From contig NZ_LAKD02000052.1 of the NCBI RefSeq assembly GCF_000968685.2, positions 1 to 64,000 of the forward strand: a stretch of DNA of 64,000 bases, written 5' to 3'. A program made the translations under genes and the position numbers. The notes beneath the pieces were generated by a model. It saw only the letters and a program-made list of their open reading frames with translations. It ran no database searches and was not told the origin of the DNA. Below are positions 23,909 to 32,375 of the stretch, piece after piece. Origin of the DNA: Streptomyces antioxidans. GTDB taxonomy: Bacteria; Actinomycetota; Actinomycetes; Streptomycetales; Streptomycetaceae. How positions within the stretch are numbered: the stretch's first letter is position 1; every line of letters starts with the position of its first letter.

Positions 23909-25405
23909 TCAGTCAACGGCCCGTGCGGAGCCCCCCGTTGACGTGGCATCCGCTCCGCGCCGGGGCGGCGGGGTGGCGGCGCCGCGGACGGCGGTCACGG
24001 CGGCTGCGCAGAGCGCGATCGCACCGGCGACGACGAACGCGGTCGTGTAGCCCGATTCCGTCGGCGGGCCGAGTGCGGTCGCGGACGACGCCACGATGGC
24101 GGCGGCGAGCGCGGCGCCGAGGGCGCCGCCCACGGTGCGCAGGATGGTGTTGACGCCGGTGGCCGCGCCGGTCTGCTCCTGCCCCACGCTGCCGACGACG
24201 AGACCGCCGAGCGAGGCGAAGGCGAGGCCGTAGGCCAGGCCCAGCACGGCACACCAGACCAGCACCGCCGCGATGTGCCCGTGGAGCAGACCAAGACCGG
24301 CCAGTGCGATCGCCGCGAGGACCGCACCCGTCCGAAAGGCGGCCCTCGCCCCCAGGGCGTTCGAGACCCGCGCCGCGAGTGGTGTCGCCAGCAGCATGCA
24401 GATGGCCATCGGGGCCATGACGAACCCGGTACGGGCGGGCGAGTAGCCGAAGCCGTACCCGAGGGCGGTCGGTGTCTGGACGAACAGCGGCAACAGCGTG
24501 ACCGCGGCGAACATGCCCACGCTCACCACCAGGGTGGCGATGTTCGTGGTGAGCAGGCGTGGCCCGATGAGGAGGCGCAGATCGACCAGCGGTGCCGCGA
24601 CGCGCCGCTCGACGGCCCCGAACGCGGCGGAGAGCGCGAGCGTGGCCGCGAACAACGCGATGATCCATGGCGAGGACCAGCCCCATGCGCGGCCCTGGCT
24701 GATGGCGAGCAGGACGGTGACCAGCACGCCCGCGAGCAGGGCCGCTCCGGCCAGGTCGACCCGGCCGCCGGTGGGAGGACGGGGCGCGGAGGGCGACGTC
24801 GCGCGGGCCATCCCGGCCAGGGCCAGGAGGGCCAGCGCGGCGATGAGCCAGAAGAGCGCGGCGGGACCGGTGACGTCCACGAGCGGTCCGGCGACGACCA
24901 TGCCCAGCGCCCCGCCGACCCCGAACGTGACGCTGAGCGCCGCGACGACGCCCCCCAGCCGCTCGGGGGGCACACTCTGCCGGGCAAGGCCGAAGGCACA
25001 CGGGAAGACGCCACCCGCGAGCCCCTGAAGCACCCGGCCCGCCACGGCTCCGGGATAGGAGTCCAGCTGTGTGCTCGACGCGGCCACCACCGAGCCGGTC
25101 AGCAGCAGCGCGAGCCCGGTCACGATCACCCGCCGGTGGCCGAACAGGTCACCGAGGCGCCCCGCCACCGGCGTGGCCACCGCGGAGGCGAGCATGAAGG
25201 CGGTCAGGAGCCATGTCGCGCCGGTCGCGGTGGTGTCGAGCTCGCGGGCGAACACCGCGAGCGCGGCGACCACGATCGTCTGCGCGATCGCCACGCCGAA
25301 GGCCGCGAGCAGCAGTACTGCCGCGCCCCCGCCGACGGCGGTGCGTCCGGAATCACCGCTCACACCGCCCCCGCGGAGCCTGCGTACGACGGACATCTGC
25401 CCCAC
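23909..25405 (-). CDS. MFS drug exporter, DHA2 (14-TMS) family
   Basis: A 498-residue transporter with about 14 hydrophobic helices. The helix 2-3 loop GRLGDLFGHRRVIVTG is the standard MFS motif A near residue 80, and GRVLQGLAGGVFPCAFGL is the motif-C-like antiporter region, so proton-coupled efflux of drugs or secondary metabolites is expected. The GTG at 25405 has GAGGAGGG about nine bases upstream; the ATG at 25396 lies too far from it. It diverges from a TetR gene across a strong palindrome, the usual repressor-pump arrangement. Confidence 0.92.
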   Translation of the reverse strand: MGQMSVVRRLRGGGVSGDSGRTAVGGGAAVLLLAAFGVAIAQTIVVAALAVFARELDTTATGATWLLTAFMLASAVATPVAGRLGDLFGHRRVIVTGLALLLTGSVVAASSTQLDSYPGAVAGRVLQGLAGGVFPCAFGLARQSVPPERLGGVVAALSVTFGVGGALGMVVAGPLVDVTGPAALFWLIAALALLALAGMARATSPSAPRPPTGGRVDLAGAALLAGVLVTVLLAISQGRAWGWSSPWIIALFAATLALSAAFGAVERRVAAPLVDLRLLIGPRLLTTNIATLVVSVGMFAAVTLLPLFVQTPTALGYGFGYSPARTGFVMAPMAICMLLATPLAARVSNALGARAAFRTGAVLAAIALAGLGLLHGHIAAVLVWCAVLGLAYGLAFASLGGLVVGSVGQEQTGAATGVNTILRTVGGALGAALAAAIVASSATALGPPTESGYTTAFVVAGAIALCAAAVTAVRGAATPPPRRGADATSTGGSARAVD

Positions 25406-25444
25406 GGCCGCTCACCCTCCTCAGTAAAAGTAAGGGAACCCTAA

Positions 25445-25473
25445 CCCATTAGAGACCCGTGGTCACTAATGGG
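25445..25473. promoter_or_regulatory. TetR-type operator between MFS exporter and regulator
   Basis: A 29-base near-perfect palindrome with arms CCCATTAG and CTAATGGG, and inner arms GACC/GGTC around CGT. A second small palindrome, AGGGAACCCT, lies at 25433-25442 beside it. The position between divergent MFS and TetR genes indicates the repressor site. Confidence 0.8.
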
Positions 25474-25501
25474 CTCCGGACGGATTCGTAGACTGGCGTC
25501 C

Positions 25502-26065
25502 GTGAAGGCGAGGACACCCAGGCCCGGCCGCCCGGCGCGGCTGAGCCGTGAGCGGATCGTCGAGGCGGCGCTCCGCGCCGACCTGCGGACCGTGACCATG
25601 CGCGACATCGCGGAGCGGCTCGACGTCTCCCATTCGGCGCTCTACCGCTGGGTCGGCAACCGCGATGAACTCCTCGACCTCGTCAGCGAGGTGGTCGTCG
25701 AGCGCATCCTCCCGACCACCGAGCCGACCCCCGACACCTGGCGGCAGTGGCTGGCGGACCTCGCGTGGCGGATGCACGACCAGTTCCTCGCCGTGCCCGG
25801 ATACGCGGCGCACGTGGCCATGCCGCACCGGCATAACGCGCGGGCGTTCGAGCGGCTGCGCGGCCGTGTCATCACGGCGTTCAAGGCCGCCGGGGCCTCC
25901 GACGCGCTGGCCGTGCAGAGTTGGCACGTCTTCGGCCTGGGTGTGGTGCAGTGGCTGGGCGCCCAGCAGATGGGGCACGAACTGGGCCCGGACGCGCCCC
26001 GCTTCGAGCTCTTCCTCGACGTACTGCTACGTGGGCTGCCGGCGCGGGAGCCCGGTTCGCCGTGA
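25502..26065 (+). CDS. TetR-family regulator of the MFS exporter
   Basis: A 187-residue regulator: helix-turn-helix at about residues 20-55 (VTMRDIAERLDVSHSALYRW) and a TetR_C-type ligand domain. The GTG at 25502 is chosen because the alternative ATG at 25469 falls inside the presumed operator and has no ribosome-binding site; the GTG also lacks a clear one. The end overlaps the convergent esterase gene by 39 bases, an antisense overlap that could matter when both are transcribed. Confidence 0.88.
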   Translation: MKARTPRPGRPARLSRERIVEAALRADLRTVTMRDIAERLDVSHSALYRWVGNRDELLDLVSEVVVERILPTTEPTPDTWRQWLADLAWRMHDQFLAVPGYAAHVAMPHRHNARAFERLRGRVITAFKAAGASDALAVQSWHVFGLGVVQWLGAQQMGHELGPDAPRFELFLDVLLRGLPAREPGSP

Positions 26066-27364
26066 CACGCCGTGGCGAACGGTTCCGCGCCGACGCCACC
26101 GCGGTACGGCCGTCCCCGTGAGGCCGTCCATCAGGGCGGCAGCCCAGCAGCAGAAGTCGTGGCCGCCGGAGTAGACGTCCAGTGCGGCGTCGAAACCCCT
26201 GGACACCAGGAGCGTATGCAGCTTGCGCAGGTCATCGACCATGGAGCCCTCGTTGCGGCCGACGTCGACGCGGATGGCCACGTCCCCGACCGGTGCCGCG
26301 GCGGCCTGTTCGTACAGCCAGCTGTCGGCGCCCGGCGCCGTGGCGCCGGGCCGTGCGGTCATCCCCGGGCGCCACCAGGTGGAGGCCGAGTGGGCGAGCA
26401 CCGTGCCGAACGCGTCCGGCCGCCACAGCGCCGCCGCCAGCGCCGTGAGCCCGCCCAGGCTCTGTCCGCACAGGACGGTGTGCCGGGGCCCGGTCCGGCC
26501 GGGGAGCCGCGCGGCCACGGCGGGCAGGATCTCGTCGGCGAGGGTGTCCACGAACCGCGGGTCGGCGCCGAGTTGGCGCATCCGCTCGGCCGGGTCGGCG
26601 CTCGCCTCGACGCCGAGGACGGCCATGGGCGGGATGCGGCCCGCGGCCGTCGCGGCGGTGATGGCGCGGGTGACGCCGTACCGGTCGAACCACTTCTCGC
26701 CGTCGAACAGCACGAGCAGCCCCAGTTCCGCATCCGGGTCGTCGGTGGCGGGCACGAAGCACCGCAGTCGGTGGACGGTGCCGTCCGCGGCGGGGAAGTC
26801 GAAGGCGTCGGTGCGGCCGGCCGGGGCCGGAGGGTTGAGCCAATCGGCCAGCGAGGGGGCGCCGTCCAGCTCGATCATCGAGCCGAAGGGCCCGGTGGCC
26901 TGGTGGTTGAACGGGTCCATCCGGTCGTCGGGCAGCCCGCGGGCGGAGCCGGAGCGGGGGCCGTCCTCGCCCAGCCGCGGATCGTCCGGGCCGAACGGAT
27001 GGATCCGGTAGGAGCAGCGCAGCCCCTGGGGCAGCCGCAGGCTGACGTGCCAGAGGCCGGTGCCGCCCAGGCGGCGCATCATGCCCCGGCGGGCGAGGTG
27101 CTTGTCGGTGACGCGGTTGGCCAGCACATAGACGCCGGCGACCGGCCGGTCCTCGCGCCACACGACCGTGACCAGACGTTCGCCGGGGGCGTCGGGGACC
27201 GGCTCGACCAGGGGGGCGCCGGCATCGGCCAGCTCCCGCCAGAAGTGGTCAAGCGCCGCACCGCCGTCCACTCCCGCCTCGTTCCTCACCTCGTTCAGAA
27301 GTCGCCTCAGCCGAGGGCTCTCGATCTCGCTCTCGGCCTCGTCGCCCGCCGTCGCGTCGCTCAA
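26027..27364 (-). CDS. iroD: Catecholate siderophore esterase, IroD/Fes-like
   Basis: The 445-residue product has the Fes/IroD layout: an N-terminal beta-rich domain (about residues 35-190; FWRELADAGAPLVEPVPDAP and VTDKHLARRGMM) and an alpha/beta-hydrolase domain. The nucleophile elbow is GQSLGG near residue 300 and the catalytic His is in SGGHDFCCW near residue 408. There is no signal peptide, so it should act in the cytoplasm, hydrolysing imported ferric enterobactin or salmochelin trilactone to release iron. The TTG at 27364 has GAGGA upstream; this weak start may keep expression low. The iron box at 27403-27421 lies between it and divergent iroB. Segments such as VYVLANRVTDK resemble IroD more than Fes, from memory. 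Confidence 0.9.
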   Translation of the reverse strand: MSDATAGDEAESEIESPRLRRLLNEVRNEAGVDGGAALDHFWRELADAGAPLVEPVPDAPGERLVTVVWREDRPVAGVYVLANRVTDKHLARRGMMRRLGGTGLWHVSLRLPQGLRCSYRIHPFGPDDPRLGEDGPRSGSARGLPDDRMDPFNHQATGPFGSMIELDGAPSLADWLNPPAPAGRTDAFDFPAADGTVHRLRCFVPATDDPDAELGLLVLFDGEKWFDRYGVTRAITAATAAGRIPPMAVLGVEASADPAERMRQLGADPRFVDTLADEILPAVAARLPGRTGPRHTVLCGQSLGGLTALAAALWRPDAFGTVLAHSASTWWRPGMTARPGATAPGADSWLYEQAAAAPVGDVAIRVDVGRNEGSMVDDLRKLHTLLVSRGFDAALDVYSGGHDFCCWAAALMDGLTGTAVPRWRRRGTVRHGVSRRTGLPRRQPT

Positions 27365-27402
27365 GACGTCCTCGCACTCGCCACAAGAGTTGTGATAGCC
27401 AC

Positions 27403-27421
27403 ATAGGTAAGCCTAACCTAA
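27403..27421. promoter_or_regulatory. Iron box (DmdR/IdeR operator) between esterase and iroB
   Basis: ATAGGTAAGCCTAACCTAA differs from the consensus palindrome TTAGGTTAGGCTAACCTAA at four positions, mostly in the left arm. It lies 38 bases from the esterase start and 17 from the iroB ATG, so iron-loaded DmdR/IdeR should repress both directions. Confidence 0.9.
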
Positions 27422-27438
27422 GTAGCTGGGAGACGTTC

Positions 27439-28587
27439 ATGCGCGTGCTCTTCATCGGACCGCCGTTGTACGGACTGCTGTACCCCGTCCTGTCGTTGGC
27501 GCAGGCGTTCCGTGCCGAGGGGCACGATGTCGTGGTGGCCAGCGCCGGAGACTTCACCCGCCGCGTCGCCGAGGCCGGTCTCGTCGGCTTCGACGCCGCA
27601 CCGGACCTGGACTCCGAGGCCGAGTACCGCGCCGGTGAGAGCCGCCGCAAGAAGCTCAACCTGGGCACCAAGATGGGCAACTTCTCCTTCTTCGGGGACG
27701 AGATGGCCGACGCGCTGGTCGACTTCGCCGGCGGCTGGCGACCGGACCTCGTCGTCTATCCGCCGCTCGGCGTCGCGGGACCGCTGGTGGCCGCCAAGTA
27801 CGACCTGCCCGTCGTCATGCAGACCGTCGGTTTCGGCCACCAGCGCTGGCACATCGAGGGCGTCACCCGGTCCATGGCCGACGCCTACGCCCGCCACGGT
27901 GTCGCGGGCCCCCAGAAGGACCTGTTCTGGCTGGACATCGCCCCGCCCAGCATGCGGGTGCTGGACGAGCCCGATCTGTGGCCGATGCGGTACGTGCCGT
28001 TCAACGGCGGCACCGTGCTCGAGGACTGGTGGAGCGCCGACACCGGCAGGCCCCGCGTCGTGGTCAGCCTCGGCACCCTCAAGCCGATGGTCGACGGCAT
28101 CGACCTGGTCAAGTGGGTGGTGGAGTCCGCCCATGAGTCCGACGCGGAGTTCGTCCTGTCGCTCGGCGAGCACGGGCGGCGGGAGATCGACTCACTCCCC
28201 GACAACGTTCGCCTGGTGTCCTGGATCCCGATGGGGCCACTGCTCGGCCGCGCCAGCGGGTTCATCCACCACGGCGGGGCCGGGAACACGCTGACCGCGC
28301 TGTCCGCGGGCGTCCCGCAGATCGTCTTCGGCCAGGGCGCCGACCGGCCCGTCAACGCGAAGGCCGTCCAGGACCGCGGCTGCGGATTCGTCCCCGGCGA
28401 GCAGGGACTCGTCAAGGCGGACATCGACCGTCTGCTGACCGACGGCTCGCTCAGGGCCGCCGCGGCCGAGGTGCGCCAGGAGATGCGCGCCCAGGACCCG
28501 CCCACCGTCGTGGCCCGGCGGCTGGCGGAACTCCTCACCCCGGGTGCCCGCCCCGCCCCGGCGGCCACCGCACCCACCGATCGCTGA
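27439..28587 (+). CDS. iroB: IroB-like enterobactin C-glucosyltransferase
   Basis: The 382-residue GT-B glycosyltransferase follows the enteric salmochelin enzyme IroB along its whole length. From memory of that sequence, blocks PPLYGLLYPVLSLAQAF, KMGNFSFFGDEMAD, PVVMQTVGFGHQRWHIEGVT and FIHHGGAGNTLTAL are almost the same. IroB transfers glucose from UDP-glucose to C5 of the DHB rings. The nucleotide-sugar site is the C-terminal HHGGAGNT to FGQGADRPVNA region. GGGAG precedes the ATG at 27439. The iron box lies 17 bases upstream, and iroC begins seven bases after the stop. It is much closer to IroB than to the macrolide glycosyltransferases that are common in Streptomyces. Confidence 0.93.
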   Translation: MRVLFIGPPLYGLLYPVLSLAQAFRAEGHDVVVASAGDFTRRVAEAGLVGFDAAPDLDSEAEYRAGESRRKKLNLGTKMGNFSFFGDEMADALVDFAGGWRPDLVVYPPLGVAGPLVAAKYDLPVVMQTVGFGHQRWHIEGVTRSMADAYARHGVAGPQKDLFWLDIAPPSMRVLDEPDLWPMRYVPFNGGTVLEDWWSADTGRPRVVVSLGTLKPMVDGIDLVKWVVESAHESDAEFVLSLGEHGRREIDSLPDNVRLVSWIPMGPLLGRASGFIHHGGAGNTLTALSAGVPQIVFGQGADRPVNAKAVQDRGCGFVPGEQGLVKADIDRLLTDGSLRAAAAEVRQEMRAQDPPTVVARRLAELLTPGARPAPAATAPTDR

Positions 28588-28594
28588 GGAATCC

Positions 28595-31500
28595 ATGCCG
28601 ACTTCACCCTTCCCCACGGCCGGTCCCGGCTGGCTGCGCCGGCTGATGGGCATCTGTCTGCGCCGTCGCCGGCTCATGTCCGCGATCGTGCTCTCGTCCA
28701 TCCTGAGCATCGTCCTCGTGACGCTGGGCCCGCTGCTGACCAGGGACGGCGTAAACCGCGCCGTCGCCGGGGACAGCGACGGGATCGGCTGGGTGGCCGC
28801 CGGGCTCGTCCTGATCGCCGCGATCGACTTCGCGGGCAACTACGTACGCCGCTTCACCGGCGGCAAGCTCGCCCTCGATGTCGTCCACGGCCTGCGCGAG
28901 GAGGTGTTCAACAGCATCCAGCGGCTCGACGGCCCCGGCCAGGACAAGCTGCGCACCGGACAGGTCATCTCCCGCACCAACAGCGACCTCCAGCAGCTCC
29001 AGCAGATGCTCACCATGCTGCCGGTGCCCCTGACCGTCATCACCTACTACCTCTTCGGCGTCATCGCGATGCTCTGGCTGTCGCCCCGGCTGACCGCGGT
29101 GACCGTGGCGGTGGTCCTCGCGCTCGGCCTCGTCGCCCTGTGGACCAGACGCCGGGTCTTCGAGACCTCGGCGAGGGCGGCGAACGACGCGGCCGAGGTC
29201 ACCGAGCACGTCAAGGAGACCATCGACGGCGTCCGCGTCGTCAAGGGCTTCGGCCAGGAGGAGCGGGAGGTCCGCTGGCTCGACCGCGCCTCCCGCGCCC
29301 TGTTCGACCGGCGGATGCGGCTCATGCGGGTGCACGCCGCCCCCGGGGCGACCATGCTCGCCCTGCCGGTGCTCGGGCAGGTCGCCGTCCTGGTGTACGG
29401 CGGCGGCATGGTGATGGACGGCGCGATCGACATCGGCACGTTCATCGCCTTCGCCGCGTATCTGACCATGCTGACCGGCCCGACCCGGGTGTTCGCCACC
29501 TATCTGGTGATCGCCCAGCGCACCCGTGCCTCCGCGGAGCGGATCTTCGAGCTGACCGACTCCCGTCCCGAGATCCACGACGGCACCCGGGAACTGCCGG
29601 ACCAGCCGACGGAACTGGTCTTCGAGGACGTCGGCTTCGGCTACACCCACGACGAACCGGTGCTCCGTGACGTCTCCTTCCGGGTCGCGGCCGGTGAGAC
29701 CGTGGCCGTCGTCGGCCCCTCAGGCTCCGGCAAGTCGACGCTGTCGCTGCTGATCCCGCGCTTCTACGACGCCACCTCGGGCACCGTCGCCCTCGGCACC
29801 GGCGAGGGGCGCGTCGACATCCGCGAACTGCGCCTGGAGTCCCTGCGGTCCCATGTGGGCGTCGTCTTCGAGGAACCGTTCCTGTTCGCCCGCACCATCC
29901 GCGAGAACATCGCCTACGGCCATGAGAACGCCACCGACGAGGAGATCGTCGCCGCGGCCGAGGCGGCCGGTGCCCACGCCTTCGTCAGCGCGCTGCCGGA
30001 CGGCTACGACACCCGGCTGACCGAGCGCGGCCAGAATCTCTCCGGCGGCCAGCGCCAGCGCCTGGCGCTGGCCCGCGCGCTGCTCAACCGGCCCCCGGTG
30101 CTGATCGTCGACGACGCGACCTCCGCCGTGGACGCCACCACCGAGGCCGCCATCCACCGGGCCCTGGAGGACCACATCGGCGGTGACCGCGTCACCGTGC
30201 TCATCGCCCGCCGCCGCTCCACCCTCCGGCTGGCCGACCGGATCGTGGTGCTCGACGGCGGCCGGGTCGCCGACAGCGGCAGCTACGCCGAACTGGCCGG
30301 ACGCAGCGTGCTCTTCCAGGAACTGATCGCTGGCGACACCGATGACATCGACGCCCGCACCGCCCGCACCCCCGGCGAGCTGTGGCCCGGGCCGGAGGCC
30401 GCCGACCGGCCGGAGGAAACCCCGCCGCGCCGCGACCGGTTCGCCGAGATACCGCCGAAGGCCCTGCGGGCCGCCGGGGAGCGGACCCCGCCCACCGTGG
30501 GGGCGATCCTGCGCCCGGTGCGCGGTCTGCTGGCCGTCGCCGTCGGCCTGATCGCCTTCGACGCGCTGGCCCGCGTGGTCGTCCCCGTACTGCTGCAGCG
30601 CGGCATCGACGACGGCATCACGGCCGGCTCGATGAGCACCGTCTGGTGGATCGCCGCCAGCTGCCTCGGGCTGTGCGCGGCCAACTGGTTCGGGTACACG
30701 TACCAGACCCTGGTCAGCTCCCGGGCGTCCGAGGCGGTGCAGTACGCCCTGCGGCTGCGCAGCTACCGGCACCTCCAGCGGCTCGGCCTCGACCACTACG
30801 AGAAGAAGAGCGCCGGCGGTCTGCTCACCCGGATGACCGTCGACATCGACTCCCTGTCGAAGTTCCTCCAGCAGGGCATGGTGCAGGGGCTGGTCAGCGT
30901 GGCGACGATGGGCGGCATCGCCGTCGCGATGCTGGTCCTGGACTGGCGCCTGGCCCTGGCCGCGCTGGCGCCCTTCCCGCTGATCGCCCTGGTGACCCCG
31001 GTGTTCAGAAGGCTGAGTTCGAGTGCCTACCAGGAGGCGCGCGACCAGCTGGGCAAGGTGAACAGCTCGCTGCGGGAGAACGTCGCGGGCCTGCGGGTGG
31101 CGCAGTCCCACGGCAAACAGCACAGCACGGCCCGCCACTTCAGCGCGCTGTCCAATCTGAACCGGCTCATCCAGGTGAGGGGACAGCGCTACATCTCGCT
31201 GTACTTCCCCTTCCTGGCGTTCAGCTCGGAGCTGTCCATGGCGCTGGTCGTCCTGGCCGGCGGGTACCTCGTGGCCGACGGCACGGTGACCGCCGGTGTG
31301 CTCGCCGCGTTCCTGCTGCTGCTCGGCCAGTTCTACGGTCCGATCCAGCAGCTGTCCTCCATCTACGACTCCTACCTCCAGACCCGTACCAGCGTCCGCA
31401 AGGTCACCGAACTGCTGGCCACCGAGCCGTCCCAGCGCCCCGCGGACCACCCGGTGCGGGTCTCGGGCCGGTTCGGCGGGCACCTCGAACTACGGGACGT

Positions 31501-32245
31501 CACCTACCGGTACGAGGGGGCTGCCGAGGACACCCTCACCATTCCGGAGCTGACCGTGGAGGCGGGGCGGAGCGTGGCCGTCGTCGGCGCCACCGGCGCG
31601 GGCAAGTCGACCCTGGTGAAGATCCTCGCCCGGTTCTACGACCCGGCGGCCGGCACGGTGCGGCTCGACGGGATCGACATCCTCCGCTACGACCTGGCCG
31701 GATACCGGCAGCGCGTGGGCATCGTCCCGCAGGAGGCGCACCTGTTCGAGGGCGACATCGCGGAGAACATCCGCTACGGCCGCCCCGACGCGAGCGACGC
31801 GGAGGTGACCGCCGCCGCGGAGGCGGTGGGCGCGACCGCGGCCATCGCCCGGCTGCCCGGCGGGTTCCGGCATCCGGTGCGCCAGGCGGGCGGCAATCTG
31901 TCGGCCGGGGAGCGGCAGCTCATCGCCCTGGCCCGGGTGGCGCTCATCGACCCGGACGTGCTGCTGCTCGACGAGGCCACCGCGATGCTCGACTCGGGCA
32001 CCGAGACGGCGGTTCTGGACGGCATGTTCAGCGCCGCACGGAACAAGACGGCCCTCCTGGTCGCCCACCGCCTCACCACGGCCGCCCGCTGCGACCGGGT
32101 CCTGGTCCTGGACGGCGGACGTCCCGTCGAGTACGGCACCCATGACGAACTGCTCGCGGAGGACGGGGCGTACGCCCGGCTGTGGCACAGCGCGCGGCTC
32201 CCGTCGCGGCCCCAGCGCCGGGAGGAGGCCGAAACGGTGGCCTGA
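28595..32245 (+). CDS. iroC: IroC-like single-chain ABC exporter
   Basis: The 1216-residue protein fuses two TMD-NBD halves, the size and design of enteric IroC (about 1218), which exports salmochelin. NBD1: Walker A GPSGSGKST near residue 375, signature LSGGQ, Walker B VLIVDDATSAVD near 503 with Asp in place of the catalytic Glu, and RRRST where the H-loop His should be. NBD2: Walker A GATGAGKST near 998, LSAGE as a non-canonical signature, LLLDEATAMLD and AHRLTT intact. Site 1 is therefore degenerate and site 2 catalytic, as in heterodimeric exporters. GAGGA before the ATG at 28595 fixes the start. It ends before a strong bidirectional terminator. Confidence 0.92.
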   Translation: MPTSPFPTAGPGWLRRLMGICLRRRRLMSAIVLSSILSIVLVTLGPLLTRDGVNRAVAGDSDGIGWVAAGLVLIAAIDFAGNYVRRFTGGKLALDVVHGLREEVFNSIQRLDGPGQDKLRTGQVISRTNSDLQQLQQMLTMLPVPLTVITYYLFGVIAMLWLSPRLTAVTVAVVLALGLVALWTRRRVFETSARAANDAAEVTEHVKETIDGVRVVKGFGQEEREVRWLDRASRALFDRRMRLMRVHAAPGATMLALPVLGQVAVLVYGGGMVMDGAIDIGTFIAFAAYLTMLTGPTRVFATYLVIAQRTRASAERIFELTDSRPEIHDGTRELPDQPTELVFEDVGFGYTHDEPVLRDVSFRVAAGETVAVVGPSGSGKSTLSLLIPRFYDATSGTVALGTGEGRVDIRELRLESLRSHVGVVFEEPFLFARTIRENIAYGHENATDEEIVAAAEAAGAHAFVSALPDGYDTRLTERGQNLSGGQRQRLALARALLNRPPVLIVDDATSAVDATTEAAIHRALEDHIGGDRVTVLIARRRSTLRLADRIVVLDGGRVADSGSYAELAGRSVLFQELIAGDTDDIDARTARTPGELWPGPEAADRPEETPPRRDRFAEIPPKALRAAGERTPPTVGAILRPVRGLLAVAVGLIAFDALARVVVPVLLQRGIDDGITAGSMSTVWWIAASCLGLCAANWFGYTYQTLVSSRASEAVQYALRLRSYRHLQRLGLDHYEKKSAGGLLTRMTVDIDSLSKFLQQGMVQGLVSVATMGGIAVAMLVLDWRLALAALAPFPLIALVTPVFRRLSSSAYQEARDQLGKVNSSLRENVAGLRVAQSHGKQHSTARHFSALSNLNRLIQVRGQRYISLYFPFLAFSSELSMALVVLAGGYLVADGTVTAGVLAAFLLLLGQFYGPIQQLSSIYDSYLQTRTSVRKVTELLATEPSQRPADHPVRVSGRFGGHLELRDVTYRYEGAAEDTLTIPELTVEAGRSVAVVGATGAGKSTLVKILARFYDPAAGTVRLDGIDILRYDLAGYRQRVGIVPQEAHLFEGDIAENIRYGRPDASDAEVTAAAEAVGATAAIARLPGGFRHPVRQAGGNLSAGERQLIALARVALIDPDVLLLDEATAMLDSGTETAVLDGMFSAARNKTALLVAHRLTTAARCDRVLVLDGGRPVEYGTHDELLAEDGAYARLWHSARLPSRPQRREEAETVA

Positions 32246-32307
32246 TACCGGCCGGGCCGAAACGGTGGCCTCACACCGGCCGCCGGACCGGTGGCCCGAT
32301 ACCGGCC
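32228..32307. repeat. 28-bp imperfect direct repeat, three copies
   Basis: Copies at 32228-32255 and 32256-32283 share GCCGAAACGGTGGCCT and ACCGGCC; a diverged third lies at about 32285-32307. The first copy contains the last codons and stop of iroC, so the repeat grew at the gene end. Confidence 0.85.
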
Positions 32308-32331
32308 AGCGCCCGGGGGCGGCGGAAGGCA

Positions 32332-32364
32332 CCGGGCCCCGGCGGACCAACCGCCGGGGCCCGG
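32332..32364. terminator. Bidirectional terminator between iroC and fepG
   Basis: A perfect 14-base-pair GC stem (32332-32345 with 32351-32364; arms CCGGGCCCCGGCGG and CCGCCGGGGCCCGG) around a 5-base loop ACCAA lies between the convergent iroC and permease genes. No U-tract follows, as is usual in Streptomyces. Confidence 0.85.
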
Positions 32365-32375
32365 GCGCACGGATG

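Noticed and set aside
27439..28587. Antibiotic (macrolide-type) glycosyltransferase
   Set aside because: Near-identical blocks to IroB, an iron box upstream and an IroC-like exporter downstream point to siderophore glucosylation.
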